A DNA stretch of 64,000 nt. It comes from Bettongia penicillata ogilbyi. Its lineage: Eukaryota > Chordata > Mammalia > Diprotodontia > Potoroidae. Both the position numbers and the translations under genes were made by a program. This document shows positions 10,150-21,154 of this stretch, in pieces (within the stretch, counting starts at the first letter, position 1; each line of letters opens with the position of its first letter). The notes below the pieces were generated by a model. That model searched no databases and was not told the origin of the DNA. It saw nothing but the letters and a program-made list of their open reading frames with translations. The stretch covers positions 10,574,049 through 10,638,048 of the forward strand of contig JAJHZJ010000311.1 of assembly GCA_023548195.1 (NCBI GenBank), read 5' to 3'.

Positions 10150-11430
10150 CATTTTTTCTACATCCACTAAATTCTTCAAAATCTATGACATATTTTTCTC
10201 TTAGGTAGATTTTACTCTTCAGACTGAGAGTTTTAGGTATGCTTTTTCTTGATTGCACGTTTTAGAGCATGCATTCCATTTTTATGCTTCCTTTGAAAGT
10301 ATTGCTGACATCATTGAAAGTAATGTTTCCTATAACAGATCTACTTAGACTCTTAGGTATACTTTCGCTGACCTATGCTCAAAAGGAGAAGAGGAAGAAG
10401 AGGACATGGTTTGCATTTCTTTGCTTACAACAAAGAACATTATTCCTCTGATTACAATTTTCATACTGTGGAAGTTTGGTTTTAAATTCCCATCTAAAAC
10501 CCAGATCATGCAACATTGTCAACTCAATGTCTAATTTTCCCTAAAACTCACAATAAAAAAATTGACACACTGTGCCATATAATGAATTGCTTTGGCATTT
10601 TTGTCTATTTTCCTTCTTAATCTTTTTCCTTTTGTTAATTTAATTTACTCAGAAAGTGGGATTGTAACATGTACATATATAGCCATCCTATTCATGTCTT
10701 AAGAAGGTCAGGAAAAACAAAAAACTCATATGCGAGGATAATATTATCTATCAATTGTTTTAATTATTTGAAATTATTAGAATCAATCCCAGCCACTACA
10801 TGGGATGCTAGTCATCTTTCAGGCAGGTAAAACTGAGACAGTGTGTCAGGAATTCCCTGAGCCTCTACAGCTATACTTTTCTAAGGAGCTTACTTCAATT
10901 GCACAAATACTGAAAAGGATATTGTAATCTTATTCTACTAAAATGATCATATTGCCATGTTAAATTCATATACTGTAAAGCAAAACAAAAAATATTTACT
11001 ACATATTGTGGCTATGAATTCATTCTAACTCCAGGTGTGTTCAACAGCTGTTCAAACCCAAAGAAACTTTATGGTTTGGAACATAAAACATCCAACAGTT
11101 CCTTCTCTTATTAAAAGCAATTAGTTAATACTGTCAGCCCTACCATTAAATAGGTCTATGCATATATATATATATAAGCACACATGATCCATCACACGGA
11201 ATCCCATAAAGCTGGACACTATCTCATCAGTACTCATTTAAAAAGCTATCAAACTATTATCATTATTATGGATTCATGGACCTCACCATCTGCTCTGGAC
11301 ACTTTTCAATAGCATTTAACCTGTATTGCCCACTATGCTTTTAACTGTCATTACAGTGGAAAATTTACATCTCTAGTTCTAGTAGATCCTTTTATCATGA
11401 GAGAAAACATGTCATATTTGCTAGAGTGTA
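10150..11430. other. Unassigned DNA between inverted arms
   Basis: 1.28 kb spacer with a (TA)7 tract at 11163-11177. No open frame for a transposase and no recognisable element. Confidence 0.45.
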
Positions 11431-11517
11431 GGCTTCAAAGGGAGGAAGATATAGGTTCAAGTACTACCTAACAGAAATACTGACTGGTGACTCTGGGTGT
11501 TACAACCTTTCAGAGTT
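11431..11517 (+). repeat. Inverted repeat arm 2 (87 bp)
   Basis: Partner of 10063-10149. Five mismatches were counted, clustered at 'ctacctaacagaaat' against 'ctacgtagcaaaaat'. The sequence just outside each arm does not match, so the borders are sharp. Confidence 0.85.
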
Positions 11518-11824
11518 CTAGACCAGAAGCAATGAATGCACAGTGGTCACAACATACTCTAATGCAGACTAAACCACATTGATATGTACCTGGGAAATAT
11601 TTAAAATGATAAAAAAATAAATAAAACATAGTCAATGTTAATACATAGATTTTCAAGTCAACATGTGGCCAGCAGGGATACTTAGATGTTTTGGTGCCTC
11701 CGTTTCTATCTGTCTGATGTCATTGTTATAGATAAGTCTTGAAGACTATACACCAGAGAGAATGTTCCCACTTGAACCAGAAGAGAGAGTTTTCTCACTA
11801 GGGATTTGCACAAACCCATCTAGC
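11518..11824. other. Unassigned DNA
   Basis: No recognisable element or exon. Confidence 0.4.
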
Positions 11825-11945
11825 CCTTACCAGTCAATTAAGAAATATGTATTATGTGGCAGTCACATAATACATTATGTTAGATATCATGGATACAAAT
11901 ATAATGAATAAAATAATCCCTATTCACAGGGAGTTTATCTCTACC
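11825..11945 (-). mobile_element. L2 LINE 3' end fragment (antisense)
   Basis: 'attaagaaatatgtattatg', 'atcatggatacaaatataat' and 'ttcacagggagtttatct' follow the complement of the L2 3' region (size statement, then 'caaggagcttac'-like string). Confidence 0.5.
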
Positions 11946-11954
11946 ATTTTAACA

Positions 11955-12110
11955 TAGACAGGGAGGATGGTATACTTGAAAAAGAGTTGCCTTTGGTGTC
12001 TGAAAGAACTGGGTTGGGGTTCTGTCTGATATATGATATCTAAGTGACCATAAGATATGTCACTTGGCTTCTCAGGAAATTCTGTAAGACTATAAGTTAC
12101 ACCTGTTAAG
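11955..12110 (+). mobile_element. MIR/THER1-type SINE, degraded
   Basis: 'tgaaaaagagttgcctttgg', 'gtctgaaagaactgggttgg', 'aagatatgtcacttggcttc', 'ctgtaagactataagtta'. Sense orientation. Confidence 0.6.
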
Positions 12111-12224
12111 CTCTACCCAAAGACTGCATGTAGACTAATACAAATACTTTTAAAATACTGAGTGAAAGTTTAAGTTATCTAATCAGGAACTCCATTGATG
12201 CTGCTTTGCCTATAAAATATTATT

Positions 12225-12480
12225 TCATTAGGCTCTCAGTACAAAGTCTATGTGCTTTACTCATCTCTCTGATGAAAAACAATTATTTCATTTTATTGTC
12301 AAATACTACAATCTCTGTCCATTGACAATTTATTGAGTAACCTCTCGTGGCTCACTATTTTCTTCTTTGCCCAGTATACATGCTTACATGTTAACCTTTA
12401 AAGATCATCCATAATCTGATTCCACTTTACCTATAATAGCAGAAGCTCACATACGTAGTCCTTGATTCACAGCAAACTTA
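12225..12480 (+). mobile_element. L2 LINE fragment
   Basis: 'ttaacctttaaagatcatcc' and 'aatctgattccactttacct' match the L2 ORF2 region that encodes the 'lAFKALHNLaPtYL'-like end of the protein. Short and broken. Confidence 0.45.
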
Positions 12481-12589
12481 TGAATCTAGTAAATATCGCA
12501 ATTATTCTCAGTGCCATTTCACAGGTTGAAGACAAAACAAAGTAGTAGGGCTCAGAAAAGCCAAGTGATTATCTAAGGTAAGAGAGCTG

Positions 12590-12750
12590 TAATCAAATCA
12601 TAGGATAGCAGATCTAAAGCAGAAAAGGACCTTAGATAAATTTTTGTTTCCCTTTCCTTCATTTTACAGATAAGGAAATTGAGGACAAAAAGTACTAAAT
12701 GGCTTGTGTAATTTCATACATGCAACAGGAGTTAAAGTCAGGAACTCAGA
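12590..12750 (-). mobile_element. MIR-like SINE fragment
   Basis: 'gatctaaagcagaaaaggac', 'cattttacagataaggaaat' and 'tgaggacaaaaagtact' are the complement of the common mammalian MIR-like module. Confidence 0.65.
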
Positions 12751-12834
12751 ACATATTGCTGAGATTGAGTTGAGAGAACTGGTTCAGGTGTAAAAGAATT
12801 CACTTAAATCTTATCTTTTAGACAATGATAACTT

Positions 12835-12840
12835 TTTATT
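12835..12840 (-). promoter_or_regulatory. LTR polyadenylation signal AATAAA
   Basis: AATAAA on the minus strand at the expected position in R, about 70 bases after the TATA box of the same LTR. Confidence 0.65.
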
Positions 12841-12902
12841 TTATGTGAAAAAGCATCACAGGCCACCTTAACAACAAAGCTAAGTGAGACTGAAATGTTT
12901 CC

Positions 12903-12910
12903 CTATATAG
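12903..12910 (-). promoter_or_regulatory. LTR TATA box
   Basis: CTATATAG on the minus strand in the U3 end of the solo LTR. A start site would fall near 12875-12880. Confidence 0.6.
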
Positions 12911-13423
12911 AGGTTTCAGAATGGTGTTGTAGTTTTGGAGATTTTTATGGAAGCTAGAGATTAAAGATAGGACAGAATGATATAGGATGAGGGAGACAAA
13001 GAGAATTCTTTGTGGTTTGAGGATTTAAAGACAGAACAGGAGAACACAGGTTAAAATCTAAAGGACAGGGGAACCCAGGATAAGGGACACAAAAGCAATT
13101 CTTTTGGTAGTGATTCAAGATAAGAGGGAAAGGATTTTAGGGTGCCTTCAGGTTTCAGAATAAACTGGGGGCTTCACAAAATATGGAAAAGCAACTCAAC
13201 CCTTATAAGGGGCACCATGTGTATCTTTAATGATATGTCTCTATGCTTAGTATTTTTTTCATTACACCCAGCACATTTTGTCTGGATGTTCCAATAGTCA
13301 GGAAGATGGAGCTGCAAGGCAGACTTGTAAGCAGATGTCCAGGTTGGACTGCTGCATGCTGGACTGAATAGGTAGAGGCAGGAAAGCTCAGGCTCATCCC
13401 TCCCCCAGATACACACAACATAT

Positions 13424-13545
13424 ACCTATGTACTGACTGTAGGACTATGGATAAGTCGTTTAACCTCTCAATACCCTCTAGACATCCCCAAGACTATGAG
13501 TTACAGATTGATGTTCTCTATTATTGGAGGTAATTTCCATACAAT
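13424..13545 (+). mobile_element. MIR/THER1-type SINE, right part
   Basis: 'tgtaggactatggataagtc', 'gtttaacctctcaatacc', 'aagactatgagttacagatt'. Probably the continuation of a MIR split by the solo LTR; the left part ends at 'caggaactcaga' before the target duplication. Confidence 0.65.
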
Positions 13546-15189
13546 GGTTCCTTGAAGTGATGGAATTATAATTGATTCTAGGTCCACCAGTCTTTTCATG
13601 ACATTCTAATTCTTTCTCACCTAATGTTACCTCTATAGCCAACTCCCACAATTCTATTCACATGTAGTAGTATTTTCATTGTCTGATGAAAATGCCATGA
13701 TCATTCTTCTATTACCCTGAAGGCTTTTCCCACCAAGCACCTATGCTATTAACTTCATGCTTAAAATGTGGTGCTCATTTGTATTATCTTTTTAGTGTAC
13801 CAATCTTATGTTCATTTAGATCTTAAACTTATTGAGTGTAGATACTCTCTTTTCTGATCTTTTGGAGCCTACTCAGTAACTAAAAGATAGTAGATATTCA
13901 GTACATATTTTATTTTACTTACTCTCCACCTTTGTACTAACTAATTTTATTTTTTATTTAAATAATTTTGGAAAGTATTTTAAAATAAATATGCAAAGGG
14001 ACTATTTAGTTAGTGTTATTGAATTTGTTTTAAAACAAATCTGAGACACTCTCTCACACTTTCCTTACCACTATCTCCATCTGTAATAATAAAGCTTGTC
14101 TACTGACTATAGTCATTTCTATTATCTCAAGTCTGCATCTAATTTATTTGCCATCTAAACTTACTTTTCCTGTGTCAGGGAATTTTTCCCCTAATGTAAT
14201 CCAACATTCTGATTTAATAGGTGGATCCTATCTTTGTCCAAAGAGATAGTACTTTACATTTCAAGAAAAAATAATTAAAGTAAGTTGGAATGCAGAGATG
14301 TCCTAATAACAAAAGCTTCAAACAAATTTTAATTTCCCATCATTTTTATTTGAATATGTTTGAGGATAGATGACTCCTTTGGGAAAACACAGTAACAAGT
14401 ATTCTGCCAAGAGGTAGCAAAGCTCAAGAAAACTTTCCTAATAGAACTTTTGAAATACTTACAGGGAGCAAGACAATTTCTTAGAAAGCTTGTGGTATTT
14501 CTAAAATTGAAATGGATGTCCAAATTATGAAATGATGTTCTTTCCAAGATGGTATCTGTAGCATCAGAAACATATCATTAAAAGGGGAAGGGGAAAATAA
14601 TACCAGATAAATAGATTTTCTTAGTGAAATTTTAGTCATCTTCATGTATTTTAGTTATAATTAATTAAGACTTCCAACTTCAAATAATGGAGCAAGAAAA
14701 GAAGTTAAAATTGTTTTTACCAACATTTCTACTAATAACTCATAGAATTATTTTTTCTCATGATTTACCCAGAAGACAAATGTTTTTCAAGTTCCCCTTT
14801 CACCTTAACATGATCAATTTTCCACATACTGTACAGACTTAATTATTGGTATCAATCCTATCCCCAGCTGCAATCTTGAAACAGATAGCATATAGCCTGG
14901 GATCTCAGTATTGATGACATCTCCCAGCACCACAGAGAAGTTATTTTTTCTCTTTCAAAAAAGGAGGTACTTTGTGAATTTCTATCATCTGAATAGTAGA
15001 TGGAAAAGAGCATTATTCTCGCTCAACTTTCCACATACATTCATTTAAGGGAAGTACATTATAAACAAATAGAGTTCTCAAATCTAAATTAATGATTTAG
15101 GATTTAAATATTCATGGAAACTCAGATGAATATTTCTATATCACTCATACTATTCTGCCCCATTGCCATCTACAGAGTGACTACAATTA
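13546..15189. other. Mostly unassigned DNA, possible L2 trace
   Basis: 13740-13930 has a faint L2 3' flavour ('cttaaacttattgagtgtag'). The rest has no recognisable element. An antisense frame of 72 codons (14329-14547) has no support. Confidence 0.4.
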
Positions 15190-15295
15190 AATTAAATAGC
15201 CAGTTATTTAATGCCTAATATGCCTGAGGATATATGTTAGATGCTGGAGAAAAAAGATAAAGGGTAAAGTGCCCGCCCTCCAGTAGGATATATTC
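15190..15295 (-). mobile_element. L2 LINE 3' end fragment (antisense)
   Basis: 'gatgctggagaaaaaagata' and 'gtgcccgccctccagtagga' follow the complement of the L2 3' end. Confidence 0.5.
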
Positions 15296-15308
15296 TTTCG
15301 TTTTTCTT

Positions 15309-15355
15309 GTTGTTCTTTAGGTGTTCACACCTGTCCAACTCTTCATGGCCCCGTT
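15309..15355 (-). mobile_element. MAR1/SINE1 3' tip, truncated
   Basis: 'tgttgttctttaggtgttca' then 'tgtccaactcttcatggccc' is the complement of the SINE1 tail ('ggccatgaagagttggaca' sense). Only about 47 bases; 5'-truncated insertion or broken by the adjoining sequence. Confidence 0.7.
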
Positions 15356-15909
15356 GGACAGAGTTATTTTGGAAGAAGAAACTGTGGAAAGAGGAGACCT
15401 TTGTTGGAAGCTCCCTTGAAGAAACCGGTACAATTTAGGATCCTCAACCTGAGTCTTGTATCCCAAAATGTCTGTAAAGGCTTGATAGTGCACCTCAGTA
15501 TTTCCCTTACCTGATTTAACTCAGCCCTGGGTTCAATTTCTTCTTTCTGGCTTCTTCTATTGGTTGTTTCCCCAAGTGAAGCCAATGTATTTTGTTTAAT
15601 TCAGTAAGTCCTGGGCAGGGTTTGTTGGTTGCTAACTCTCAGCCTGACCTTCCTAAGGTTAGTGTTTCATTTAAGACTCCAGAGAGGAACTTAGGTTACC
15701 TTCAAACTCAAATACTATGGTAGTTCAAATCATTCCTTGAGCAGAGGACATACTTGTCCCCCTAAATTTTGTAAATCTAGAATGCCAGTCAGTTGTCAAA
15801 TAACTAGGATAATAAGCCAATAATTTCAGGTATGAGAAGGACATATAATCACATTCTCATATTTTTCTTTCTTAGAAAAAAACTAAAACATAAGACATAA
15901 TTTCATAAT
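15356..15909. other. Unassigned DNA, possibly LTR-like
   Basis: More GC-balanced than its surroundings. A 73-codon antisense frame (15364-15585) is Arg/Glu-rich but unrecognised. It could be an LTR that disrupted the SINE1 tip to its left, but no TG/CA ends with target duplication were found. Confidence 0.35.
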
Positions 15910-16020
15910 AATGAACATTTATTTAGAGTTTACAAAATTCTTTCCTCCCATCTACTCTGTGTGGTAGATACTGAAAATAGCATCATCGTCATTTTAAAAA
16001 TTAAGAAACTGAAGAGAGTC
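15910..16020 (-). mobile_element. MIR/THER1-type SINE fragment
   Basis: 'catttatttagagtttacaa', 'tgtgtggtagatactgaaaa', 'attaagaaactgaagagagt': complement of the MIR 3' half. Confidence 0.6.
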
Positions 16021-16189
16021 CAAATGAAATCACTAGGATTATCAACTAGAAAATAAGAATAATTATACCAAAAGAATTCTTAAATGTTTATATCCCCATC
16101 TAATTCCACGATGCCATGCTGGACTTCAAGGAATTTATAGAAAAATATTGATGGGTCTATACCTGCCCTCCTTCTATAATATTAATTAT

Positions 16190-16395
16190 ACTTTTACATA
16201 TTATCTCATTTGATCCTTACAACAACTCTGTGAGGTAGGTGTTATTTTTATGCCCATTTTATTGATGAGGAAATTGAGGCTAAAAGAAGTTATGTGATTT
16301 ATGCATGGTCATACAGCAAATGTAGGTCTGAGGAAGGAGGTGAACTATCTTTCTTATTCCAAATCCAACACTTTATCTACATGGAAGCCTTCCTA
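16190..16395 (-). mobile_element. MIR/THER1-type SINE
   Basis: 'tattatctcatttgatcctt', 'acaacaactctgtgaggtag', 'gatgaggaaattgaggctaa', 'catggtcatacagcaaatgt'. Well-preserved complement copy reaching 'actttatctacatggaagcc'. Confidence 0.85.
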
Positions 16396-16861
16396 GCGGT
16401 GCCTTTCTTCTTTTTCTTTTTGACCACAAGAACATGATATTCATATTTTTCTTGAAATAATGTTTAATAACATACTGTTATTCTAAGAAATTGTTTGACC
16501 TACATGGGAAATAGCATCAAAAATAAAATTGAAAGAGATTATTTTTCCTTTAGTTACCAAAGTGATCCATCTAAAATGTTTTCCCAAGAGAGAGCTCAGT
16601 TGAACTTTTACCTTAAATAACTGTTCTAAAACCACATTACACTTAAAAGAACTTACTTAAAATAACCCTGAATCAAGAAAATTGCCAAAAGCAAAAGAAA
16701 GAACTTAACAAACAGACCAAATTAATCTCATTTAACAGAAGGAAAAGTGAATTCAAGGTAAAAAACAGAAACAAACAATGACATTTAAACCGGAGAATGC
16801 AAATATGACAGCTCCTCCCTGCAGTTTTCTCTTCTATTCACTGTGTCACATCACTTCTGAG
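16396..16861. other. Unassigned DNA
   Basis: A/T-rich, no recognisable element. Confidence 0.4.
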
Positions 16862-17052
16862 ACTGGGTGATTCAGTGGGAAAGCACTGGCTTTGGAGCCA
16901 AAACATTTGATTTTAAACCTTGGCTCTGTTTCTTGCTACCTGTGATATTAAACAAGTAACTTCACTTTTCTGGGTATCATTTAGCTCCTCCACAAAATAA
17001 GGGAGCCGAACTATTGTCACTAAAAGTTCCTGCCAGCTCCAAATCCTGTAAG
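16862..17052 (+). mobile_element. MIR/THER1-type SINE
   Basis: 'gattcagtgggaaagcactg', 'gctttggagccaaaacattt', 'tggctctgtttcttgctacc', 'aagtaacttcacttttctgg', 'gttcctgccagctccaaatc'. Full-length sense copy. Confidence 0.85.
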
Positions 17053-17539
17053 AATTCATCACCATTTTCACTCTTCTCTAATTCTATTTCCTTTAGCTTC
17101 CCACAAGATAATGCCAGCTTAGTTCCCTCTATTTGCATTTCTCAATTCTGACTCTACTAGGTTATCTCTAATTTAGAATAACATCTCCCATCTCTAAATG
17201 TCCTGTAACCTATAAATATGTCCAAAGACTGCCCTTATTCCAAATCCCCCAGGATCTTCCTTTTCTTCCCTTTAAACTATAAATCTTTTCTCAATTCTAA
17301 TGCACTAGGTGTACAATAGTTCCTTTCACAAGTAACCAACCAACTTACCCATTAACACAAACTCAGTTCTAGTTGTAATCCTTGCCTTAGAGCCAAAGCC
17401 CAAAGTGTGTGTAGGGGTGGACCAAGGGAAGGAGGGGAAGATAGGCACAGGGGAATGCTTACTATTCATTTTTAAGTCCACCAGGATCTAATGAAAAACG
17501 TTTAAGATTCATCTCAAACTTGGATCCCATCCTTCATGG
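17053..17539. other. Unassigned pyrimidine-rich DNA
   Basis: No family recognised. Confidence 0.4.
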
Positions 17540-18115
17540 CAAGTCTTCCAAGAATCATTTAATCAATAAATATTTATTAAAGCACATGCTATATGTCAGG
17601 CATTGTGCTAAGAGCATGGATGCCAGTGTTTCTGAGTCTCAGAGTGCATGATGGAAATATAAGAAGAATGGAAAAGTGGTGAGAGAAGACAACTTTGAAT
17701 ACCAAATGATTTCATATTTGATCCTAGACATGACATTGGAGGTGTTAGAGATCATTGAGTAATAGTAACACAGTCAGACTTGTGATATAGAAATATCACT
17801 TTGACAGATGAGTGGATAATACATTGAAGTATGGGAGACCAATCAGCAGGTTATTGCAACAGTCTAGGCATGAGGTGAGGAAGACCTGAAACAGAATGAT
17901 AGCAGTGTTAAAGGAGAGAATGGCATATTTGTGAGAAATTTTATGAAAGTAAAATTGGAACGCCTTGGCAACTGATTGGATATGGGTATTAAGAGAGAGA
18001 GAGAGAGAGAGCGAGCAAGGAGTCAAAGATGTTATCTAAGTTGTGAAGCTGGGTAACTGGAAGGATAACATTGCCTTAGGGTAACTCCAAACTTCTTGGA
18101 AATAGAAATATGAAC
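17540..18115 (-). mobile_element. L2 LINE, ORF2 C-terminus to 3' end
   Basis: The minus strand encodes the tail of an L2-type reverse transcriptase. 17796-18026 contains LSLNTHIQSVAKAFQFYFHK, an SCLDCCNNLLIGLP motif (the SRLDYCNSLLxGLP block of L2/CR1 proteins) and then non-coding 3' sequence to 'aataaatatttattaaagca' at the left end. One short frame remains open but it is isolated. A (GA)n tract at 17995-18013 lies inside. Confidence 0.75.
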
Positions 18116-18461
18116 TGGGCAGTACTGCTCTGGACAGGGAGTGTCTAAACAATGCGAGTGTCTAGAACAGAGGAAAGGAAGGGTGCCTTCAAAAAAGACT
18201 TGTATTCCACAACTTCAGAAGCTAGCTTCAAGGTAATAAAATGGCTTATATGGAGCCTTTACAGAGAAAACAAAAGAGAATTGATTTTTCAGTCAAAACT
18301 GCCCAATCTAATTGAGAAATTAACTCAGTTGGGGCTCATATCACCTGATAGAGGAGGCTGAAATTGCTGTATTCTTTATTTTTTCTTCCTATCTGAACTG
18401 ACCGATTTTTTTAGTCTCTTGGTAGAGTGTTTAAACAACACCACAATGAGAAACACACCCA

Positions 18462-18596
18462 AAGTACATATATATACACATATATACATACAACATACAT
18501 GTACATATACACACAAATATATACATATATACATGCACATGCATATATATATACAAATCATATGTATACATATATAGTATGTAATATATATGTATA

Positions 18597-18662
<66 letters not shown>
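18462..18662. repeat. TA/CA microsatellite cluster with (TA)29
   Basis: Degenerate CATATATACA units run from 18462 to 18604, then an uninterrupted (TA)29 at 18605-18662. The 122-codon Tyr/Ile frame across it is an artefact. A pure TA run this long suggests high instability. Confidence 0.95.
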
Positions 18663-18666
<4 letters not shown>

Positions 18667-18784
18667 TTGCTTTATTTCTGTTTTTTAAGGAAAGTTTGGT
18701 ATAAGCATCTCACCAGTCATGACAGCCAGGATAATTTGAAAGTGATTGGATGGAATCTAATAGAAGAATGTTGTGACTCCAGAC

Positions 18785-18990
18785 ATTATGTTTGAGTATA
18801 ATTTATTCAAGTCAAGAAGTATTCCCTGAGCATGTGTCCTCTGCTGAGCACTGCACTAGGTGCTGGCAGGGAGGATTCTAATGAAATCTAATACTGTTCT
18901 TACCCCCAAAGAACTTGAAGTTTTGGAAGGAGAGGCAAAACTAATTACGAGCACAATTAACCAACCACAGTGGGATATAATTCATTCTTC
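18785..18990 (-). mobile_element. L2 LINE 3' region (antisense)
   Basis: 'tctgctgagcactgcactag', 'gtgctggcagggaggattct', 'cccccaaagaacttgaagtt': complement of the L2 3' end. Confidence 0.6.
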
Positions 18991-20050
18991 AATTGCTCGG
19001 CATAGACTCTGAGTCTCATAGAAACTTAGAGAAGGGAAACTAACTCAGTAGGGAATAAAAGGATCATGGTCAGGTTCAGAGAAAAACCTGAATTTGAACT
19101 GCAGCTGCTAGGCTTTTGGTAGAAATAGAGGATGGTGCTCTGGTGGATAAAATTAACATATACAGAGGCACAAAGATAGGACTGAGTCTGATACCCTGTT
19201 AGGAACATATACCTATATTACACTTCTCTTCACAAATTTGTTTAATTTTTAAGCAATACTATGGAGGGAAATACACAAGTTCTTTTTCTAAAACAGTTTT
19301 ATAATATAACTTTCACAGTGATCAGCAATAACTGATATCAAATATTGAGTGAAAGGAGTTGAGTTGAGTTTCTCACAAGTCAAAATATCACTGCCCTGAA
19401 AACGTATAAAACATTCAGGCACAGAAACCTAAGATGAGTGGGGGAGGGAATGATGAAGAGATATTGTTGAAGGCACTGTATTTTTATGCTTTACTTAGAA
19501 AAGATTCAGAAGACATATGGTACTAACTTCTAACTGATCCATAAATATATAGAGAAAATTAATGCCATAGCTCTAATTAATTCTCATAGCTTACACAGCA
19601 AGCTCCTCTAATGAGAAGCCAAAATTACATGAGGCAAGCTTTTAATATTGAGCTGACATGATGTCCCAGGAACCATGTACCAGATAGTACTCAGAGTAGG
19701 TGAAAAAGAGTATTCTAATCAGAGTTTGAGGTGGTTTTAGGATTATATAAAGTCATGACAACAGTTAAGGTTTAGTGGAAAAAGTATTGAAAAATAACTT
19801 GAATTTTGTGATCTGTAAAAAAGCATAGTTAATGTTGATAATATTTAAACATTAATTTGGTAATACTATTAAATCTAGTTGTTTTACCATTGGGCAGCAG
19901 GTAAACTTTTCTGAGTGAAAAAGAGGATATTTGTGTGTATAGCCCTTTATCTGCAAACAAGAACTGCAACATATAAAAGTACACCTTAATCAAATGAGAA
20001 TCTGGTTATTGAAAAATCTCATATGTGTTCTTTATATGTTTTTCTTCTTC
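18991..20050. other. Unassigned DNA
   Basis: No supported element; a weak MIR-like string near 19765-19815 is too diverged to call. Confidence 0.4.
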
Positions 20051-20877
20051 TTTAAAATTTATTTATTTTTGGTTTTTAACATTCATTTCCACAAGATTTT
20101 GAGTTCCAAATTTTCTCCCTGTCTCTCCCTTTCCCCACCCCAAAACACTGTGCATTCTGATTATCCCTTCTCCCAATCCACCTTTCCTTCTATCTCACTC
20201 CTTCCTTCCCTTATCCCCATCTACTCTTTTTTCTTGTAGGGCAAGACAGATTTCTATACACCATTTCCTGTATTTCTTATTTTCCAGTTGCATGCAAAAG
20301 CAATTCTCAACATTCATTCCTTAAACTTTAAATTTCAACTTCTCTCTCTTCCTCCCTCTCCACCCACCCTCACTGAAAAGGCAAATAATTCAATATAGGC
20401 TACATATATGTGGTTTTGCCAAAGACTTCCATAATAGTCATGTTGTGAAAAAATAACTATATTTCCTTTCATCTTATCCTGCCCCCATTTATTCTATTCT
20501 CTCTTTAGATCTTGTCCCTTCCCTAAAGCGTTTACTTCTAATTACTCCTTCCTCATATTTACCCTCCCTTCTATCATCCCCATACTCCACTTATCCCCTT
20601 TTCCTCTACTTTTCTTTAGTGTAAGATAGATTTTTATACCAAATTGAGTGTGCATGTTATTCCCTCCTTAAGCCAAATGTGATGAGAGTAAGCTTCACTT
20701 TTTCCTTCTCACCTCTCCCCTTTTCCCCACAACTAAAAAAATGTTTTCTTGCCTCTTTTATGAGAGATAATTTACCCCTTTCAATTTCTCCCTTTCTCTT
20801 CCCAATATATTCCTCTTTCACCCTTAATTTTATTTTTTAGATATCATCCCTTCCTATTCAACTCACCCTATGCACTC

Positions 20878-20885
<8 letters not shown>

Positions 20886-20940
<55 letters not shown>

Positions 20941-20941
20941 G

Positions 20942-20973
<32 letters not shown>

Positions 20974-21023
20974 ATGTATACACACACACACACATATATA
21001 CATGTGTGTGTGTGTGTGTGTGT
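20886..21023. repeat. (TC)n-(TA)n-(CA)n-(TG)n compound microsatellite
   Basis: (TC) run about 20886-20954, (TA)10 at 20954-20973, (CA)8 near 20980-20994 and (TG)10 at 21003-21022. It occupies the same place in the 3' UTR as the CA blocks of copies B and C. The CA and TG runs face each other and could fold as a hairpin. Confidence 0.95.
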
Positions 21024-21154
21024 AATCCCTCCAACTACCCAAATACTGAGAAAAGTTTCAAAAATTACAAATATTATTTTTCCATGTAGGAATATAAACA
21101 GTTCAACTTTAGTAAGTCCCTTATGATTTCTCTTTCCTGTTTACCTTTTCATGC

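Larger units (their letters stand above)
12751..13423 (-). mobile_element. Solo LTR of an endogenous retrovirus with 6-bp target duplication
   Basis: A 661-bp block (12757-13417) starts with TG and ends with CA in plus orientation and is flanked on both sides by ACATAT (12751-12756 and 13418-13423). Read on the minus strand it has a TATA box (12903-12910), then an AATAAA signal about 70 bases further on (12835-12840), then about 80 bases to its end. That gives a U3-R-U5 layout with a U3 of roughly 500 bases. No internal retroviral genes adjoin it, so it is a solo LTR left by recombination. A 6-bp duplication is usual for class II (ERVK-like) integrases, though class was not tested. It appears to have landed in a MIR, whose right part follows at 13424. 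Confidence 0.75.

Noticed and set aside
15356..15720. Possible LTR next to a SINE1 tip
   Set aside because: Suggestive composition only; ends and duplication not found, so it is left as unassigned.
18376..18795. Tyr/Ile-rich frames of 61 and 122 codons
   Set aside because: Translation of TA/CA microsatellite.
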